Assembly: GCA_036346225.1 (NCBI GenBank)
Contig: JARFIW010001369.1
Location: forward strand, 3,786,001 to 3,850,000
Length of the DNA: 64,000 nt
Direction of reading: 5' to 3'
Source: Platerodrilus igneus
Taxonomy: Eukaryota > Arthropoda > Insecta > Coleoptera > Lycidae
Below are positions 1-11,153 of this stretch, piece after piece. The translations under genes and the position numbers were made by a program. The notes under the pieces were generated by a model. That model saw only the letters and a list, made by a program, of their open reading frames with translations. It did no database searches and had not been told where the DNA came from. Positions within the stretch are counted from its first letter, which is position 1. The number at the start of each line of letters is the position of its first letter.

Positions 1-55
1 ACAAGTCGATGAGGTTATAGACGACAGCGTTATACCTACAATTCATAAAACTACC

Positions 56-298
56 TCATTTACAATACAAAGTAGCCATCGTATCATTTCTAACCTATAA
101 CCGCCATAATGAATTTGACAACCTTTGAATAACAACAACGCAAGATACAAAAATATTCCTTCCTTAGATCAAGAATGCATGTAACCTAAAAATTATATTT
201 CTTAAAAGAAGTAACCCTAACCCTATTAGTGGGATTTACCAATACAAAAACTAGTAAAATGAAAAATGATTATCATCATTTCAAAAGAATGTTACTCA
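56..298. repeat. Dispersed repeat D, copy 1
   Basis: About 240 bases match a second copy at 25873-26105 in the same orientation. Shared blocks include 'atcatttctaacct', 'ccataat', 'ccttagatca' and 'aattatatttcttaaa'. No coding potential or terminal structure is visible. The left edge may lie outside the window, because the first 55 bases also show weak similarity to 25810-25870. The family is not one I recognise. Confidence 0.75.
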
Positions 299-890
299 GT
301 GCTCCTGCAAATCTAATCAGCATGTCATACAAAAGTCAAAGCTAACGGAATCCAACACTGATGTTCATGTAATTGTGTACTTTTAAATCTGAGCAACAAA
401 ATGTAATTATTATTTTATGATTGATGAGAGTATGATTCATCTCGCGTAAACCATGGGATCTTGACGAAGTGGAAAGCTTACGTGTTTTCTGAGAAACAGT
501 AAAGTCAAAAGTGCAATCATATCGGAAAGGTATCTGCAGAGAGATCAGACTAATGAAAGGTTCTTGAAAGGAGCGCAAGGCCCTTTCCGTAGGTATAAGG
601 GCGGCGGCCTGGATAATAGACTGACCCAACAGGGTTTAGCATTGTTGGTGCTGCTGCACAGCAGAAGGCAAGGGGAAATTACAGACGATACTTTTTCCAC
701 GAACTCGTGGCTTTATCTACATGGTTGATGATGATGACGTCTTGCCGGGTAAAATATTCTGGACGTAAATTAGTCCTCCATTCGAATTTCTGGACGGGGA
801 TTACTCCAGAGAAAGTCATCGCAACAGTAGGCATAGCATTCTACGAGTCGAAGCGGAGCATGGAATGCCAGAAGGTTGAATCGTACTAAA
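299..890. other. Unassigned non-coding stretch
   Basis: No supported gene. Short open frames on both strands show no family motif. The last 200 bases may be the degraded 5' part of the non-LTR element that follows, but I cannot show it. Confidence 0.4.
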
Positions 891-892
891 AA

Positions 893-2040
893 AAACTTTA
901 TAAAAACATGGATAGGCTGAAGTTAGATTTTAGTTATTGGGATTAGTAGGATACGCTAAAAAGAAAGCAGGAGTTCTGGCCAGGAGATTCGAGAATAACA
1001 CGGAATCTAACAGACAACTTTCGGGAGTGGCTATAATAATGAACAGGAAAACAGAATAGAAAGTAAACAATTTTGAACAACATAGGAAGGAATTGTAATA
1101 AAGATAGAAACAAAACCACAACCCACCACAATAGTACAAGTCTATATGCCTGCCAGAATAGCAAGCGATGAAAAAATTGAACAGGCATACAAAGAGATCG
1201 AAGATGTCATGCCGTACATTAAGGCAGATAAAAATTGACTGCAATTAAGTCGTAGGAATAAGAAGAGAAGGTAACGCAGAAGGAAAATATGACCTGGATG
1301 CAAGAAACGGACGGGGAAGCGGTCTGGTAGAATTTTGTATAAAACGCAATCAGGTCGTTACCAACACTTTATTTGGTTACGGAAATACGAAAGAAGGTTG
1401 GATACTTGGGTAAAGCCTAGATACACTGGTGGATACCAAATAGATTGCATAATGGTTAGACAGAGGTTTCGAAAGCAGGTTCTTAACTGTTAGACCTATC
1501 CGGGAGCAGATGTAGACTTTAACCATAATTTGATGCCAATGTAAAGCGGGCTCAAACTAAAGAAACTGACAAGAAACAAGAAGTCTAGCGTACATTGATC
1601 AGTTCAAACGTTAGGTAAGAGAGAGTTTCGAAAAAAGTGTTGAGCATAAAGTGACGGAAAAGGGCGAAGGAAATGCTCTAAAGGAGAAATGGTCAGTGTA
1701 GGACAATAAAATTACTAGGCCGGAAAATAAGGACTAAGAAAAAAGGCAAGGGCCGCAAGAAATTCATGGGAATCACGGATCCTGGATTTGATAGATGATC
1801 GACGAAAATTTAAGAATGGATGAGACAGGCAAAAGGAAGTATGGCAGCCTCAGGAATGTTATCAATAGGATATACAATTTGGAAAAGGAAGAGTGGTTAC
1901 AAAAGAAATGCAATAAAGATGTTAAAATTCATATGGCTTACAGGAAAATTAAAGAAACATCTGAAAAAAAGAAAAACAGTTCAATAAATCTAAAGGACTC
2001 AAATGGCAAAGAAGAAAAGACTGACAGATGACCACTATGA
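893..2040 (+). pseudogene. Non-LTR retrotransposon relic, endonuclease region (RTE-like)
   Basis: Remains of the AP-endonuclease half of a non-LTR retrotransposon ORF. Such enzymes nick target DNA before reverse transcription. Visible in broken frames: IVQVYMPA followed by an acidic helix (1130-1215), RNGRG.LVEF (about 1295-1340), TNTLFGYGN (about 1360-1390), YQIDCIMVRQRFRKQV (about 1435-1485) and YPGADVDFNHNL (about 1497-1535), where the expected SDH is degraded. A 78-codon open frame at 1795-2031 ends in INLKDSNGK, a linker motif between endonuclease and reverse transcriptase in this family. The reverse transcriptase is absent. Many stops and frameshifts show it is dead. Assignment to the RTE-like group comes from memory of insect 'endonuclease-reverse transcriptase' proteins. 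Related fragments lie at 22083-25480 and 62215-62996. Confidence 0.8.
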
Positions 2041-2371
2041 AATAAGTGTTTCGTTCTTAGATTATTTTTTTATATTTATTCATTAGCTGTAAGTATTGTA
2101 TTTTACTGTTCTTGTTTAAAATATTAAAAACCTTAGTGCTAATGACTGTATTACTATTTTTTTTTAGAATCATGTCCGAATATGTTGTAAAAGTGTATCT
2201 GACAGGCATGTGCACCATTATTTGTAAAATAAATGATAAAAAAGATTATTAAAATTAACTAGCTACTGCTCAGTGTACTCTACAAATAACTTATCATGAT
2301 TGCTCATCATTAAAAGATCGAAATATCTAAAAAATATTGAAATAAAGGACAAAATCTTCTCTATTGCAAAA

Positions 2372-2374
<3 letters not shown>
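2041..2374. other. Unassigned AT-rich stretch
   Basis: AT-rich sequence between the non-LTR relic and a (TA)n tract. It may include 3' sequence of the relic. No motif is recognised. Confidence 0.4.

Positions 2375-2419
<45 letters not shown>
2375..2419. repeat. (TA)n microsatellite, boundary of unit U1
   Basis: Uninterrupted TA dinucleotide tract. It directly abuts 'ttgctgtg', a sequence also seen beside the (TA) centre at 58175. Confidence 0.95.
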
Positions 2420-2420
<1 letters not shown>

Positions 2421-4625
2421 CTGTGTTTCCCTGTATTAGAATCGAGCCTCACGAATTGGGCGTCAAGAATGCTGTGAAACCTTTTTAATTAGAATCGAGC
2501 CTCACGAATTGGGCGTCAAGAATGCTGTGATTCCACCAAAATCCGGGAACTACGGTTTTCGAATCGTGGCTCACAGATTGGGCGTCAAGAATGCTGTGAA
2601 ACCTACAAAAAGCTATTAACTTAACTGGTCCGTTGACTTTCTTCTGTTAATCGCCTCTTTACTCTTTTCCGCCTCGGCTGCTCACCTAGTTAAAACTTTC
2701 ATCCTCAATCATAAAAAAACAAACACATTCCTATCACAAACACCAACGTTAACTCTATTTACATCAATATTCACAATACATTAAAATTTCAAAATTAAAA
2801 TTCAGCATAAATTTCAGTATCAGAAAATTTCAAGATTAAATTTATTATCATTTTAATGTGCATCCAGAATTAAAGTCCTTGTAGATGCCTACTAATTAAT
2901 ATAACAATATATGCAGACCTGAGTCTGAGTACAAAGGGAGCATCTCCCACCCCTTTACGTTAATTAACCAGGTTCGTCTAATTGAGCTCAAAGACATACC
3001 CAAATTTTCATCATAATCCAGAACATAAATACTAAATACCCCTTTCTACTTAAACAAGAAAATTTCACCTTAAAATTAAAATTTTGTTGTTAGTACAATT
3101 TCACTACTGTCCATTTTAAGTAAATCAATTATAAAGTTATTCAACACACACCAAAACATCAAAAATCGAACAACAAAGCATAAGTTACCTGAAGGTTAAT
3201 GAATCGTTGCCCCAATGTATATCGTCCTCTGTTAATCACACCAATCCAACTGGGTTATGTTTAGGCCCTCGTATTGCTGGTCGCCTTTAAAATTTTCTAC
3301 ACCACCATTCATTTAAAGTTGTTTCAGTGCTTTTCCGGAACTCATTTGTGTATATCTGAAGCTTGTTTTGTGGATCCAGACACGTTTACGAATCATTTAA
3401 TTATTAACACCCCCGAAAAATAGCAAAGAAATTCATACTTCTTTCACAAATATACGCCAAAACTGCCTACTTTTGTGTATTCATTTGTCGTTGCAATTTT
3501 GACTAATTGGTACAGTGATACTAGACTTTATTACCTTGTATCTTCTTTTCTAAGTGCACTAAATTACATTCATGGTAGCACGTAAAGAACAAACTGTTTT
3601 AAATCACCAAAATATACGAGCAAACTGTTTAAATTATTCTATCAAAATCGGAAAACGAAAAAAGCACTGCTTAACGCATTGAATCAAATCGAAAATATAA
3701 GAGAGAGAAACTCATATTAACCCGGGTATATACAGTGGTTAGCCTGTCTGTCGGTTTTGTCCTCAAAACGGCCAGTTTCTAGAATTTCGTATACTATGTT
3801 CCCATCTCGACCGCCTGTGCGTCGGTTCTTATTAAATTTGCACTCGCACCAGTTAAATCTCAGAAATTTCGACACGGCTCGCAACGTCTGGGAATAACTA
3901 ATTAAATTTTATACAGAAATGTTATGTTTACCTCTCAAGTTTGCCTCTTATTTTCAACCAATCGCAACCCAGTGACGTTGCTCAACTCATGCCTTTTACT
4001 ATATGTGTCTCTGTCTTGCGCATATTATCTGTCTCTATCTACCCTGTTCCGAGTGGTACAAATCTATATTCTTTAGTATCGGTTATTTTCAATCCATGTG
4101 GACTTGTGAAATAACCCTCCTTATTAGCATTTCCCGTAAATATTAAGCAACGGTTTCTCCAACATTCTCTGTAACCATTTGTTATCTGCAAATTTTACGC
4201 AGAACATAAAACACTTAAAAATACGCAGGTGTTCAAACATAATACTTCTACGATCTGAATATTATTGGGTTTTTACTAGCTTTTATACATATTATATGTT
4301 ACTAATGGTTCAATTAACTTCAATTAAAAATAATACCCTTTAATTTTTAGTGACTCCTAATCAAATATTAATTATTATCTGTACATTTTGTTTAATACCG
4401 GTTACTTAAAATTGAGTAAATTAATATAAATTTTGCACGTAATTTTCATTTGTTTCTTTACTAGGAATAATTAAATTACACGTAGAGCATTTTAATACTG
4501 CTTCCTTTTTTATAGCAAGCGTCTTGTAAATAATTTAACTCCCTTATTTTTAATGAAACGAATGAATTTTTATGCTTCACGGTTTTAATAACGCGTACCT
4601 TTGTAGCAATTTTATTTTCCACCTA
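2420..4625 (-). mobile_element. LTR-like (TA)n-bounded unit U1, minus orientation
   Basis: A non-coding block of about 2.2 kb between a long (TA)n tract (2375-2419) and a short one (4626-4637), the same length as the units at 10205 and 12391. On the minus strand it carries 'gattggttgaa', also present in other units near 10926 and 63770. It then has a TATATA (3732 down to 3727) followed within about 25-35 bases by a CT-rich start-site-like sequence. It ends in three primer-binding-site-like repeats beside the (TA)n. I infer an LTR or LTR-derived unit. Overall similarity to the other units is low and patchy, so membership rests on these shared landmarks and on length. Confidence 0.5.
2437..2603 (-). 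repeat. Three tandem PBS-like repeats at the end of U1
   Basis: Three copies of a roughly 38-base core (2439-2476, 2492-2529, 2560-2598) at spacings of 53 and 68 bases. Read on the minus strand, each contains 'cgcccaattcgtgaggctcg' or a close variant. This resembles a primer-binding site complementary to the 3' end of animal tRNA-Lys(CUU), as I remember it. The same kind of sequence sits at 12351-12376, again beside a (TA)n tract. Confidence 0.7.
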
Positions 4626-4639
4626 ATATATATATATCT

Positions 4640-6735
4640 GTATAATCAATCCTTTTATTAAATATTAAATAATATAATACATTATAATGTTATCCAATCC
4701 ACTTAATTTAATAACATCTATTGTCCAATAAAGAACTAGTATTTAGTTCATGTTAAAAGTTAAATCCTACGGAGACAATATAAAAGCTTTTGTGTGGTAT
4801 CCTTCTTAAAGCCCCCTCTACTCAATAACTGCGAGGTAATTTTGTTACTGGGCAGCAACAAGCTCGGCTGGGACTTCTAACACAGCTGGGGTTCAAGCAG
4901 GTCGAAAATTGTTCTTAGGAGCGATGTCCGTCATTGATTTTTGCTGTTGGAAGCATTCACGGTGGAAGATTGCTCGTGTAAGCTATCTTCATAAATTGTT
5001 TTGGATGGTCCATTTGTTTGTTGAAACCAGTCGTGAAGAACGATGAAGTTTTTGTTAAAAGACCATTAGGAACAGTAAGTGAATTTGTTTCTATAATAAT
5101 ATTAATTGAAATTTTCAGTGTAACTTTGGGAATAATTGAATTTAAATTTTAAAATATATTGCAACGTAAATTATAAATAAGCACTTTTCTGAATGGTATT
5201 CATGCGAAAATTAAATGAAAACAATTCTATTCTTGTATAATATGGAATCACATTTATAATTTATTCAAGTTAATTACAAACGACATTTGCTTTCTTGTGG
5301 TGTGAATTACGCCTGGAACATCTGTAAATTGAAACGCAGATAATGGAAGCCAAGTGACGTGTTTTTCAGTATGCAGCGCAGCTGTTTGTTTGGAATGGAA
5401 TTTTCCGTTGTTAATACATACGTCAGCTTTCAAGCAAGTATTTAGGTGCAAATTGGAGTTCTGGTATGTACTAAAAATTATGTTCGTATGTTGTTTGAAC
5501 TATCGACGTAGTAACGAGATAAATTTTACTTTAACTGACTTGTGTTAACTTTGAACAGGTCAAGGACAGACCTCAATTATATTTTTCGTAGTCATACGAT
5601 ATGAATCTGTAATTTGTTCCTACAAATTCTTTTATTAACTCAATGAAACATCAGAAGATGTCACTACTAATTAGATAAAGTAAATTCTTCTAACTTTGAA
5701 CCTTTAGAAATTAAATTTCTACATTTGATATTTTATGAACAATTATCTGTAATTATCTACTGTGAAATTAAGGTAAATTTACCATAATTAACTCTTTCTA
5801 TAAATAAGCAATTTTATGCTTTGTCAATTTGTTATATAAACTTCATTAAATAGTAATTGGTACGGATATATTCAGTACCATTGTAATTAACTCTTCCTAA
5901 TTTAAATTAACTTATAAAGGAAGACATATTTTTGTAAAAATTACTTTATTGGATACCAAAAGAATAGATTCTTATTTTCGGACTAAAGACTATCTTTTAT
6001 TTAAGAGGAATGAAAATCGATTCTGATTGTATTTAATTATTTTTGAGTTTGAATGCACAAACAGTGCTTTTCTTTGTTTAATCTGTTCACAGGTGCAGTG
6101 CAGGATTGCTAAGGTCAAGGTCGAGCCATAAGGTAAGATACTTCAAAGATTAGGAGGTCTTTAAAAATTATATAGCGGTTATAGAAAAAGGTTTCCGCAT
6201 TAGCCTTGTACAAGGGACTTGTATTAGGTCTTCTCAGTATAAAAAAATACGGTGGCGCCTTATTTTTATTATTAGTGGTTGCAATTACACCCCGACCCAC
6301 AGCTCATTCTCTACCCAGAGCATATAGTTCGACTAGCCGCTTTGCCTTTGAGATTTCCTCAACTTAGAGCCACCTTCCATCCGAACTTGCCGTGGGCTCC
6401 TTTTTAATTATCGGAAATTCTCGTTAAACTAAATTGGAAGTAAATAGGCTATACCTTTTCCCAAAGCTTCTACACGGTAATTAAAATTATTTGATGTGAT
6501 TATTTAATTTTCTACCCTGGTCTAAATATGAGTAATATATATAATTCAAAATTGATTTGTGGGTTTGAGGTCTCTGGATTAAGTTGAAAACTCTTTTTTA
6601 TGGCATAAATTTTCGAATTTATTTTAAATTCTTGATCACAGGCTATAAACTTAAGATTAATTGAAAACTAGCGTAACGAACATTATAAAAATCTTGGAAA
6701 AACTTGTAAAACTAACAAAATTAAACGTTTTTAAA
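4640..6735. other. Unassigned AT-rich stretch
   Basis: No gene, repeat or motif that I can support. Open frames at 5254-5548 and 6115-6300 overlap on opposite strands, are short, and lack any recognisable domain. Confidence 0.45.
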
Positions 6736-6739
6736 TATA

Positions 6740-7190
6740 AATTGTAAACATTAAACTTGTATATACAAGTAAATCAGACAGAGCATGTATAATATAAGTT
6801 GGTTAAAATACTCGTTTAAAGTACGTGGTAGATTTGGAAGTCAACCACAATATCGATTTTCTGTTGCTTGAGTATAAACAAAAAGGTTGTATGTCTTGTT
6901 GCATTATTTGAGTGGTAATTTTATTTGACTGTATATGTGAGAAAGGGTAAACTTAGGATGGTAAATATCCAGGAAGAAGCAGATTTTAGAGCTAGCCGGA
7001 GGGTGCAGAAATAAGGAGGCGAACCTGAGGTATTGAAAGATTTGTATTATTTTTTTATATTTTTTTAGAAAATTTTTATGCAGCCCAACCTTAGAGCTCG
7101 TGTTAATCGATGTTCTGGAGGCATTCACAGCAATTTTATGTTGGCCCAAGCGTGGGGCACGATTGTTTCCAGGCATCCACAACAATATAT
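6740..7190 (+). mobile_element. Internally deleted copy of the (TA)n-bounded unit (U0)
   Basis: Bases from about 6768 to 6871 match 10738-10845. Bases from about 6872 to 7040 match 12025-12195 almost base for base, including 'gaagaagcagattttagag'. The roughly 1.2 kb between these two blocks in the longer copy is missing here, including its TATA box and start region. Two PBS-like repeats follow (7078-7103 and 7138-7164, the latter with 'ggcccaagcgtggggcacga'). The junction near 6868-6876 shows short shared sequence, consistent with deletion between microhomologies. The high identity implies fairly recent spread of this family. Confidence 0.75.
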
Positions 7191-9000
7191 ACCCACGATA
7201 TAGAGTAAATGCCTTGTGTCACATTCTCTGCATTCGTACAAATATTCATATAGAAAAAATTTCATCGACAATCTTATCCAGTACGTTTCATAAACATGGT
7301 AAAACGCATTTATGGTTTTTTCTTCACGGTAAACTAAAAATAACACCCTACTAGCTGCAATGCTTCCATGCGGATACTGACCTGGTTTTAAATACATATA
7401 TTCTTACTGAGTATAATATCCGTTTCAAATTACTTTTTTTAACCTCCATACAGAATGCAGTACATCTAACACATGAAATCCATATAAATGTTGGTTCTAC
7501 AAGAACAATATATTATGATCTGGATTTATTCACAAAGACAAGCAACATCCAGTCTATACAGATCAAACAAAAACTTCGCGAAGCGCTCGAAACTTATTAA
7601 ATATTCTGCTACATTATAGGTGAAAAATAAACTTGTTTTATCTGCGACTTTCTCTATACAAATTTGAATTTAACAAATCGATACTAAAATTTATTGACAT
7701 TTCAAAATCCCATATACTTATTTATTGCTACGAATACATAGGCTCTTTAAACCTTCCATTATCACGTTCGCGGAATATTTGCAATCCGCATATAATAACA
7801 GAAAATTGTAAACATCATTTCTGACAAGACTATAATAGCAACCTTTACGTTAAATTAAAATAATTAATACTCCTTCACCACAAAATCTTGTGGTAAAGGG
7901 GTATTAATTATTTTAATTTGTATCTTCCACGGTGTTCCTATTTATTATTATTAACTTTATGTTAAATGCCATGCAATAGTCATAGAGATGTGTCTAATTA
8001 AATATTAATGTGGAGCTCAACACCTTTAAATTTGAAATTTAGTGCGGCAATCCTATTACAAAATGCAATATCTAAACTTGTACGAATTCAATTTAGCATT
8101 TCAATGAATTTATCTGTGGCTATTTAGGAACACCAACATTTAATATGGAAGTTTTCGATATTCATTGCACCTTAGCAAACGTAGATCAAAAACGTTAGGT
8201 TCATTAAAGTGTTCTATCGTTCTAGTAGACAGCTTAATTGTCTATATATGTTATGTAAGCTACAATCAATTTCCTTTGAAATATTGTACATGATCAGTTG
8301 TGGATATAATGAATGAGGTATCTATTCATAAAGCATCAAATGCCGAAAGCACAATCATTTTAATAACACTTAAATACATTCAAATCTTTTAAAGTGTGTT
8401 GAAAATAAAGGAATGTCAACTATAAAAACTAACCAGTTACCCGACAATAACTAATACAACTTTCTATACTACCTTCGCCACGTAACGTCAATAAAATAAC
8501 AATTTATTGGGGATTTATAAATTTTAGAACTGCAAAGAAAAGTGCACTCAAACTTACATAGGATTATTAAAAGTTGTTGATTATGTGCGAGACGCAATCA
8601 CGCGATATTCCATATTTATATTCTAGTTTCGCATTGGCACTTCAGTTTTTCCGGTGTGGTTGATGTAAGAACAACGCTTCATTGTTTCATCCTGAAACTA
8701 CAAGACAGGATCGAAATAATAAAGAATGTTTGAGGCGCACTCATACTTCAGCAAAGTGCGCCCTTAGATCTTCCTTGTCTACGGCAAGAACGCACTCATA
8801 CTTGTAATCGGAAGTGAGAAACAGTCTCTAACTTGAGGCATCGGTATGTAGTGTTTCTAGTGTTGACAGTACCGAAAACTGTTAGTTTCCGCATACTAAA
8901 GTAGTATTCTAACCTAACATTTGTATTTGCTTTTGTTAATATTTTTCATTTTCTGTATAGTGATAAGGTATTGCTTTATAATATTAAACAACCAGCTCAA
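7191..9000. other. Unassigned stretch (contains hairpin at 7852-7919)
   Basis: No supported coding sequence. A near-perfect palindrome lies at 7852-7919 (separate entry). A 'cgcactcatactt' motif occurs twice near 8738 and 8790. Otherwise featureless. Confidence 0.45.
7852..7919. repeat. Near-perfect palindrome, 32-bp arms, 4-base loop
   Basis: Arms 7852-7883 and 7888-7919 are reverse complements with two mismatches, separated by 'aatc'. The outer arms are AT-only and the inner arms read 'ccacaa' and 'ttgtgg'. The flanks do not continue the symmetry. It could be a tiny foldback element or a hairpin-forming regulatory or structural sequence. No identity is claimed. Confidence 0.9.
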
Positions 9001-9006
9001 TTAATC

Positions 9007-9925
9007 ATGAGTACTACGACAAAACGTAGCATATTCAGCGCCAACGAGAAAATAGTTCTTAAAGAATTAGTTGCAAAATTTAAACACCAAATTGAAAATA
9101 AAAGAAGCGATTGTATATTTCTCAGTGATAAAAAGAAGGCATAGATAAAGTTGACAACTGAGTTTAATTGTATAGTCCAAAACAACAATGTAAGTGTGTG
9201 TTCACATATTTTTCTTCCTACGTTAAAAATTATGTAGCAACAAACCACTGAACAGCTTCGTAAATGTTTGGAAAACATGAAGGGTCGTGGGAAGAAGAAG
9301 TTATCAGAATAGAAACGAAGAAGGATGTTACAGGAGGTGGAAGCTTTAAGCCAGATGCCGGTGATACCTATATTGACGATGTTCTTGACACCGTTAATAT
9401 TGAATTAAAAGATACCATAGACAGTGATACTGTATTAGTGTCTCAAATAAACTGTAGTGCAGAAGACCTAATATTGGTAGAAAATGTCTCCACCACCAGT
9501 TACATCAATCCATTGGAAAATAATACTCAAGACACTGACTAATATATTTAGATACTTTATACCACCCTGTATGAGACCATGATAATAGCTTTCCTCCAAC
9601 AGGTAAATTGGTTAGTTAATTAAATGCGTTATTGCATCAGATAGTAATTAATGTTTTTAGATAAGATGTCTGATGCTGCGATACCAGCCACACTATCGAA
9701 AATAAACCGATAAGCAGCAACTCTTTTACGTACCGAGGTACTGTAATTGAACGTGAGTTGGAGGTTCATTTGCAACGCAATGAGTTGTTTGCAGAACAGG
9801 AAACTGTGCTGCACAATTTGAGAGTCAAGGAACTGAAACAGAAACTAGAAGAGCAACAGAAGGAATTCCTGTTCAATGACCAGCGGAGGCATTTGATGTT
9901 AAAGCAAGAAAAATTAAGGTGAAGC
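9007..9925 (+). pseudogene. SANT/Myb-like DNA-binding protein relic (MSANTD3/4-like)
   Basis: An ATG at 9007 opens a frame that contains NEKIVLKELVAKFKHQIENK, the first helices of a SANT/Myb-like domain of the arthropod MSANTD type. A TAG then replaces the expected tryptophan near 9141. The frame resumes to FNCIVQNNN and reaches a good splice donor (9190, GTAAGT). A short intron ends at TATGTAG (about 9239) and the next exon reads TTEQLRKCLENMKGRGKKKL. A frameshift then leads to TGGGSFKPDAGD, a typical motif after the SANT domain, in the open frame 9264-9542. A charged coiled coil with ELEVHLQRNELFAEQE and VKELKQKLEEQQKEF follows at about 9750-9925 in another frame. The intron argues for a decayed gene rather than a processed copy. 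It could be host-derived or an accessory gene of a Harbinger-type element. No transposon ends were found. Confidence 0.75.
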
Positions 9926-10037
9926 TATTGAAAGAACAGCTTAAAAAATTGAAAATAAAAAGTTTGAGCGTATAATTTTATATATAATATGTATCTAAAG
10001 TTTTATTATTACCCTACCTTGTTATTTAAATTTAATT

Positions 10038-10159
10038 TGTGTGTGTGTGTGTGTGTAGGTGGATGTGTGTGTGTGTGGGCGTGGGTGCGGGTGTGGGTGT
10101 GTGCGTGCGCGTGTGTGGGTGCGTGCGTCGGTGGGTGGGTGCGTGCGTGCGTGTGTGTG

Positions 10160-10161
<2 letters not shown>
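10038..10161 (+). repeat. G-rich GT/GTGGG microsatellite
   Basis: A mix of (GT)n, GTGGGC, GTGGGT and GTGC repeats, strongly G+T on this strand, directly followed by (TA)n. It includes a 'ggtgggtgggtg' run and alternating purine-pyrimidine tracts. Open frames through it are repeat artefacts. Confidence 0.95.

Positions 10162-10204
<43 letters not shown>
10162..10204. repeat. (TA)n microsatellite, left boundary of unit A1
   Basis: Perfect TA tract of about 43 bases between the G-rich microsatellite and unit A1. Confidence 0.95.
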
Positions 10205-10207
<3 letters not shown>

Positions 10208-11117
10208 GTGGAAATTATAGGTTAAGAAGGATAGATAGGTCTAGATAATAAATATTTAACGACTGTATATATAGGAAATAGGAATAATTTATTTACGCGC
10301 CAAATTAATTAATTGTGACATTGAAAACGAACGGATAATAACATATTTTTGTATTTCTAAATTGGAATGTTAAATTTGTATAACGTGTAGAAGCTGTGGA
10401 GTACGTGGAAACTCAAGGCTACGCAAAATTAGTTTTAATATTTTAAATCAAGTGCATCGGATAATAAACAGAGCTTTTGGGTATATAAATCAATAAGCTA
10501 AACGAATATTTTCAATTTAACTAAGCTAAACGTTCGTTAAAATACAAATCCGAAGAAATGCTAAAACTTGGAAATATAATTTCCAACGGACAGTGTGCTT
10601 AATAGAAAAACCTGACAGTTGAAAATAACAAGTTCGTTGGAACAGAATTCCGTGGAATTGTATGTAACGGTCGATACAAAAGCTACTAAAACAACAGATG
10701 GTTTGAAGGCAAAGTAAAATAGAATATCCGTAGTGTAAATCAGACAGAGAGCGTGGATAATAAAAGTTGGTTAAAATTCTCGTTTAAAGTACGTGGTAGA
10801 TTTGGAGGTCAACCATAATATCGATTTTCTGTTGCTTGAGTGGGATTTTAAAAGAGACAGCAAATATGGGTGAAACAAGGGAAGACAGCTAGAGGATGGA
10901 CGTAGAAATGGGGGATAGGGATCTGATTGGTTGAAGGCTAGAAAGTTTCAAGAAGCTCGCTACGGTTATATGTTGTTGAACAGATTTCAGGTGAAAAGCA
11001 CGGTGGAAAGAGAATTTTTCGATTGTATTAGTCGGTTACGTGTAAATTTTTTAGAAGCAATTAAGATAAAATAAGCTTTTCGACTAAAATATGGTCCAAG
11101 AGGGGTGGATGAGAAAA

Positions 11118-11153
11118 TATAAATACACGAGGAGAGGTAGTAAAGCTCTCTTA
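11118..11153 (+). promoter_or_regulatory. Predicted pol II core promoter of unit A1
   Basis: 'tataaata' (11118-11125) is followed at +27 by 'gctctctta' (11145). Units A2 (13525/13552) and A3 (63960/63987) have the same 27-base offset to 'gctctctta' and 'gttctcttc'. Conserved spacing in otherwise diverged copies supports a real start site. Confidence 0.7.

Noticed and set aside
211..225. 'accctaaccct' resembling a telomere repeat (also near 26025)
   Set aside because: Only two units, and it sits inside dispersed repeat D at the same place in both copies. Insect telomeres are usually TTAGG-based, so this is chance.
8997..9278. 93-codon minus-strand frame
   Set aside because: It overlaps the plus-strand SANT/Myb exon, whose motifs and splice sites are much more convincing.
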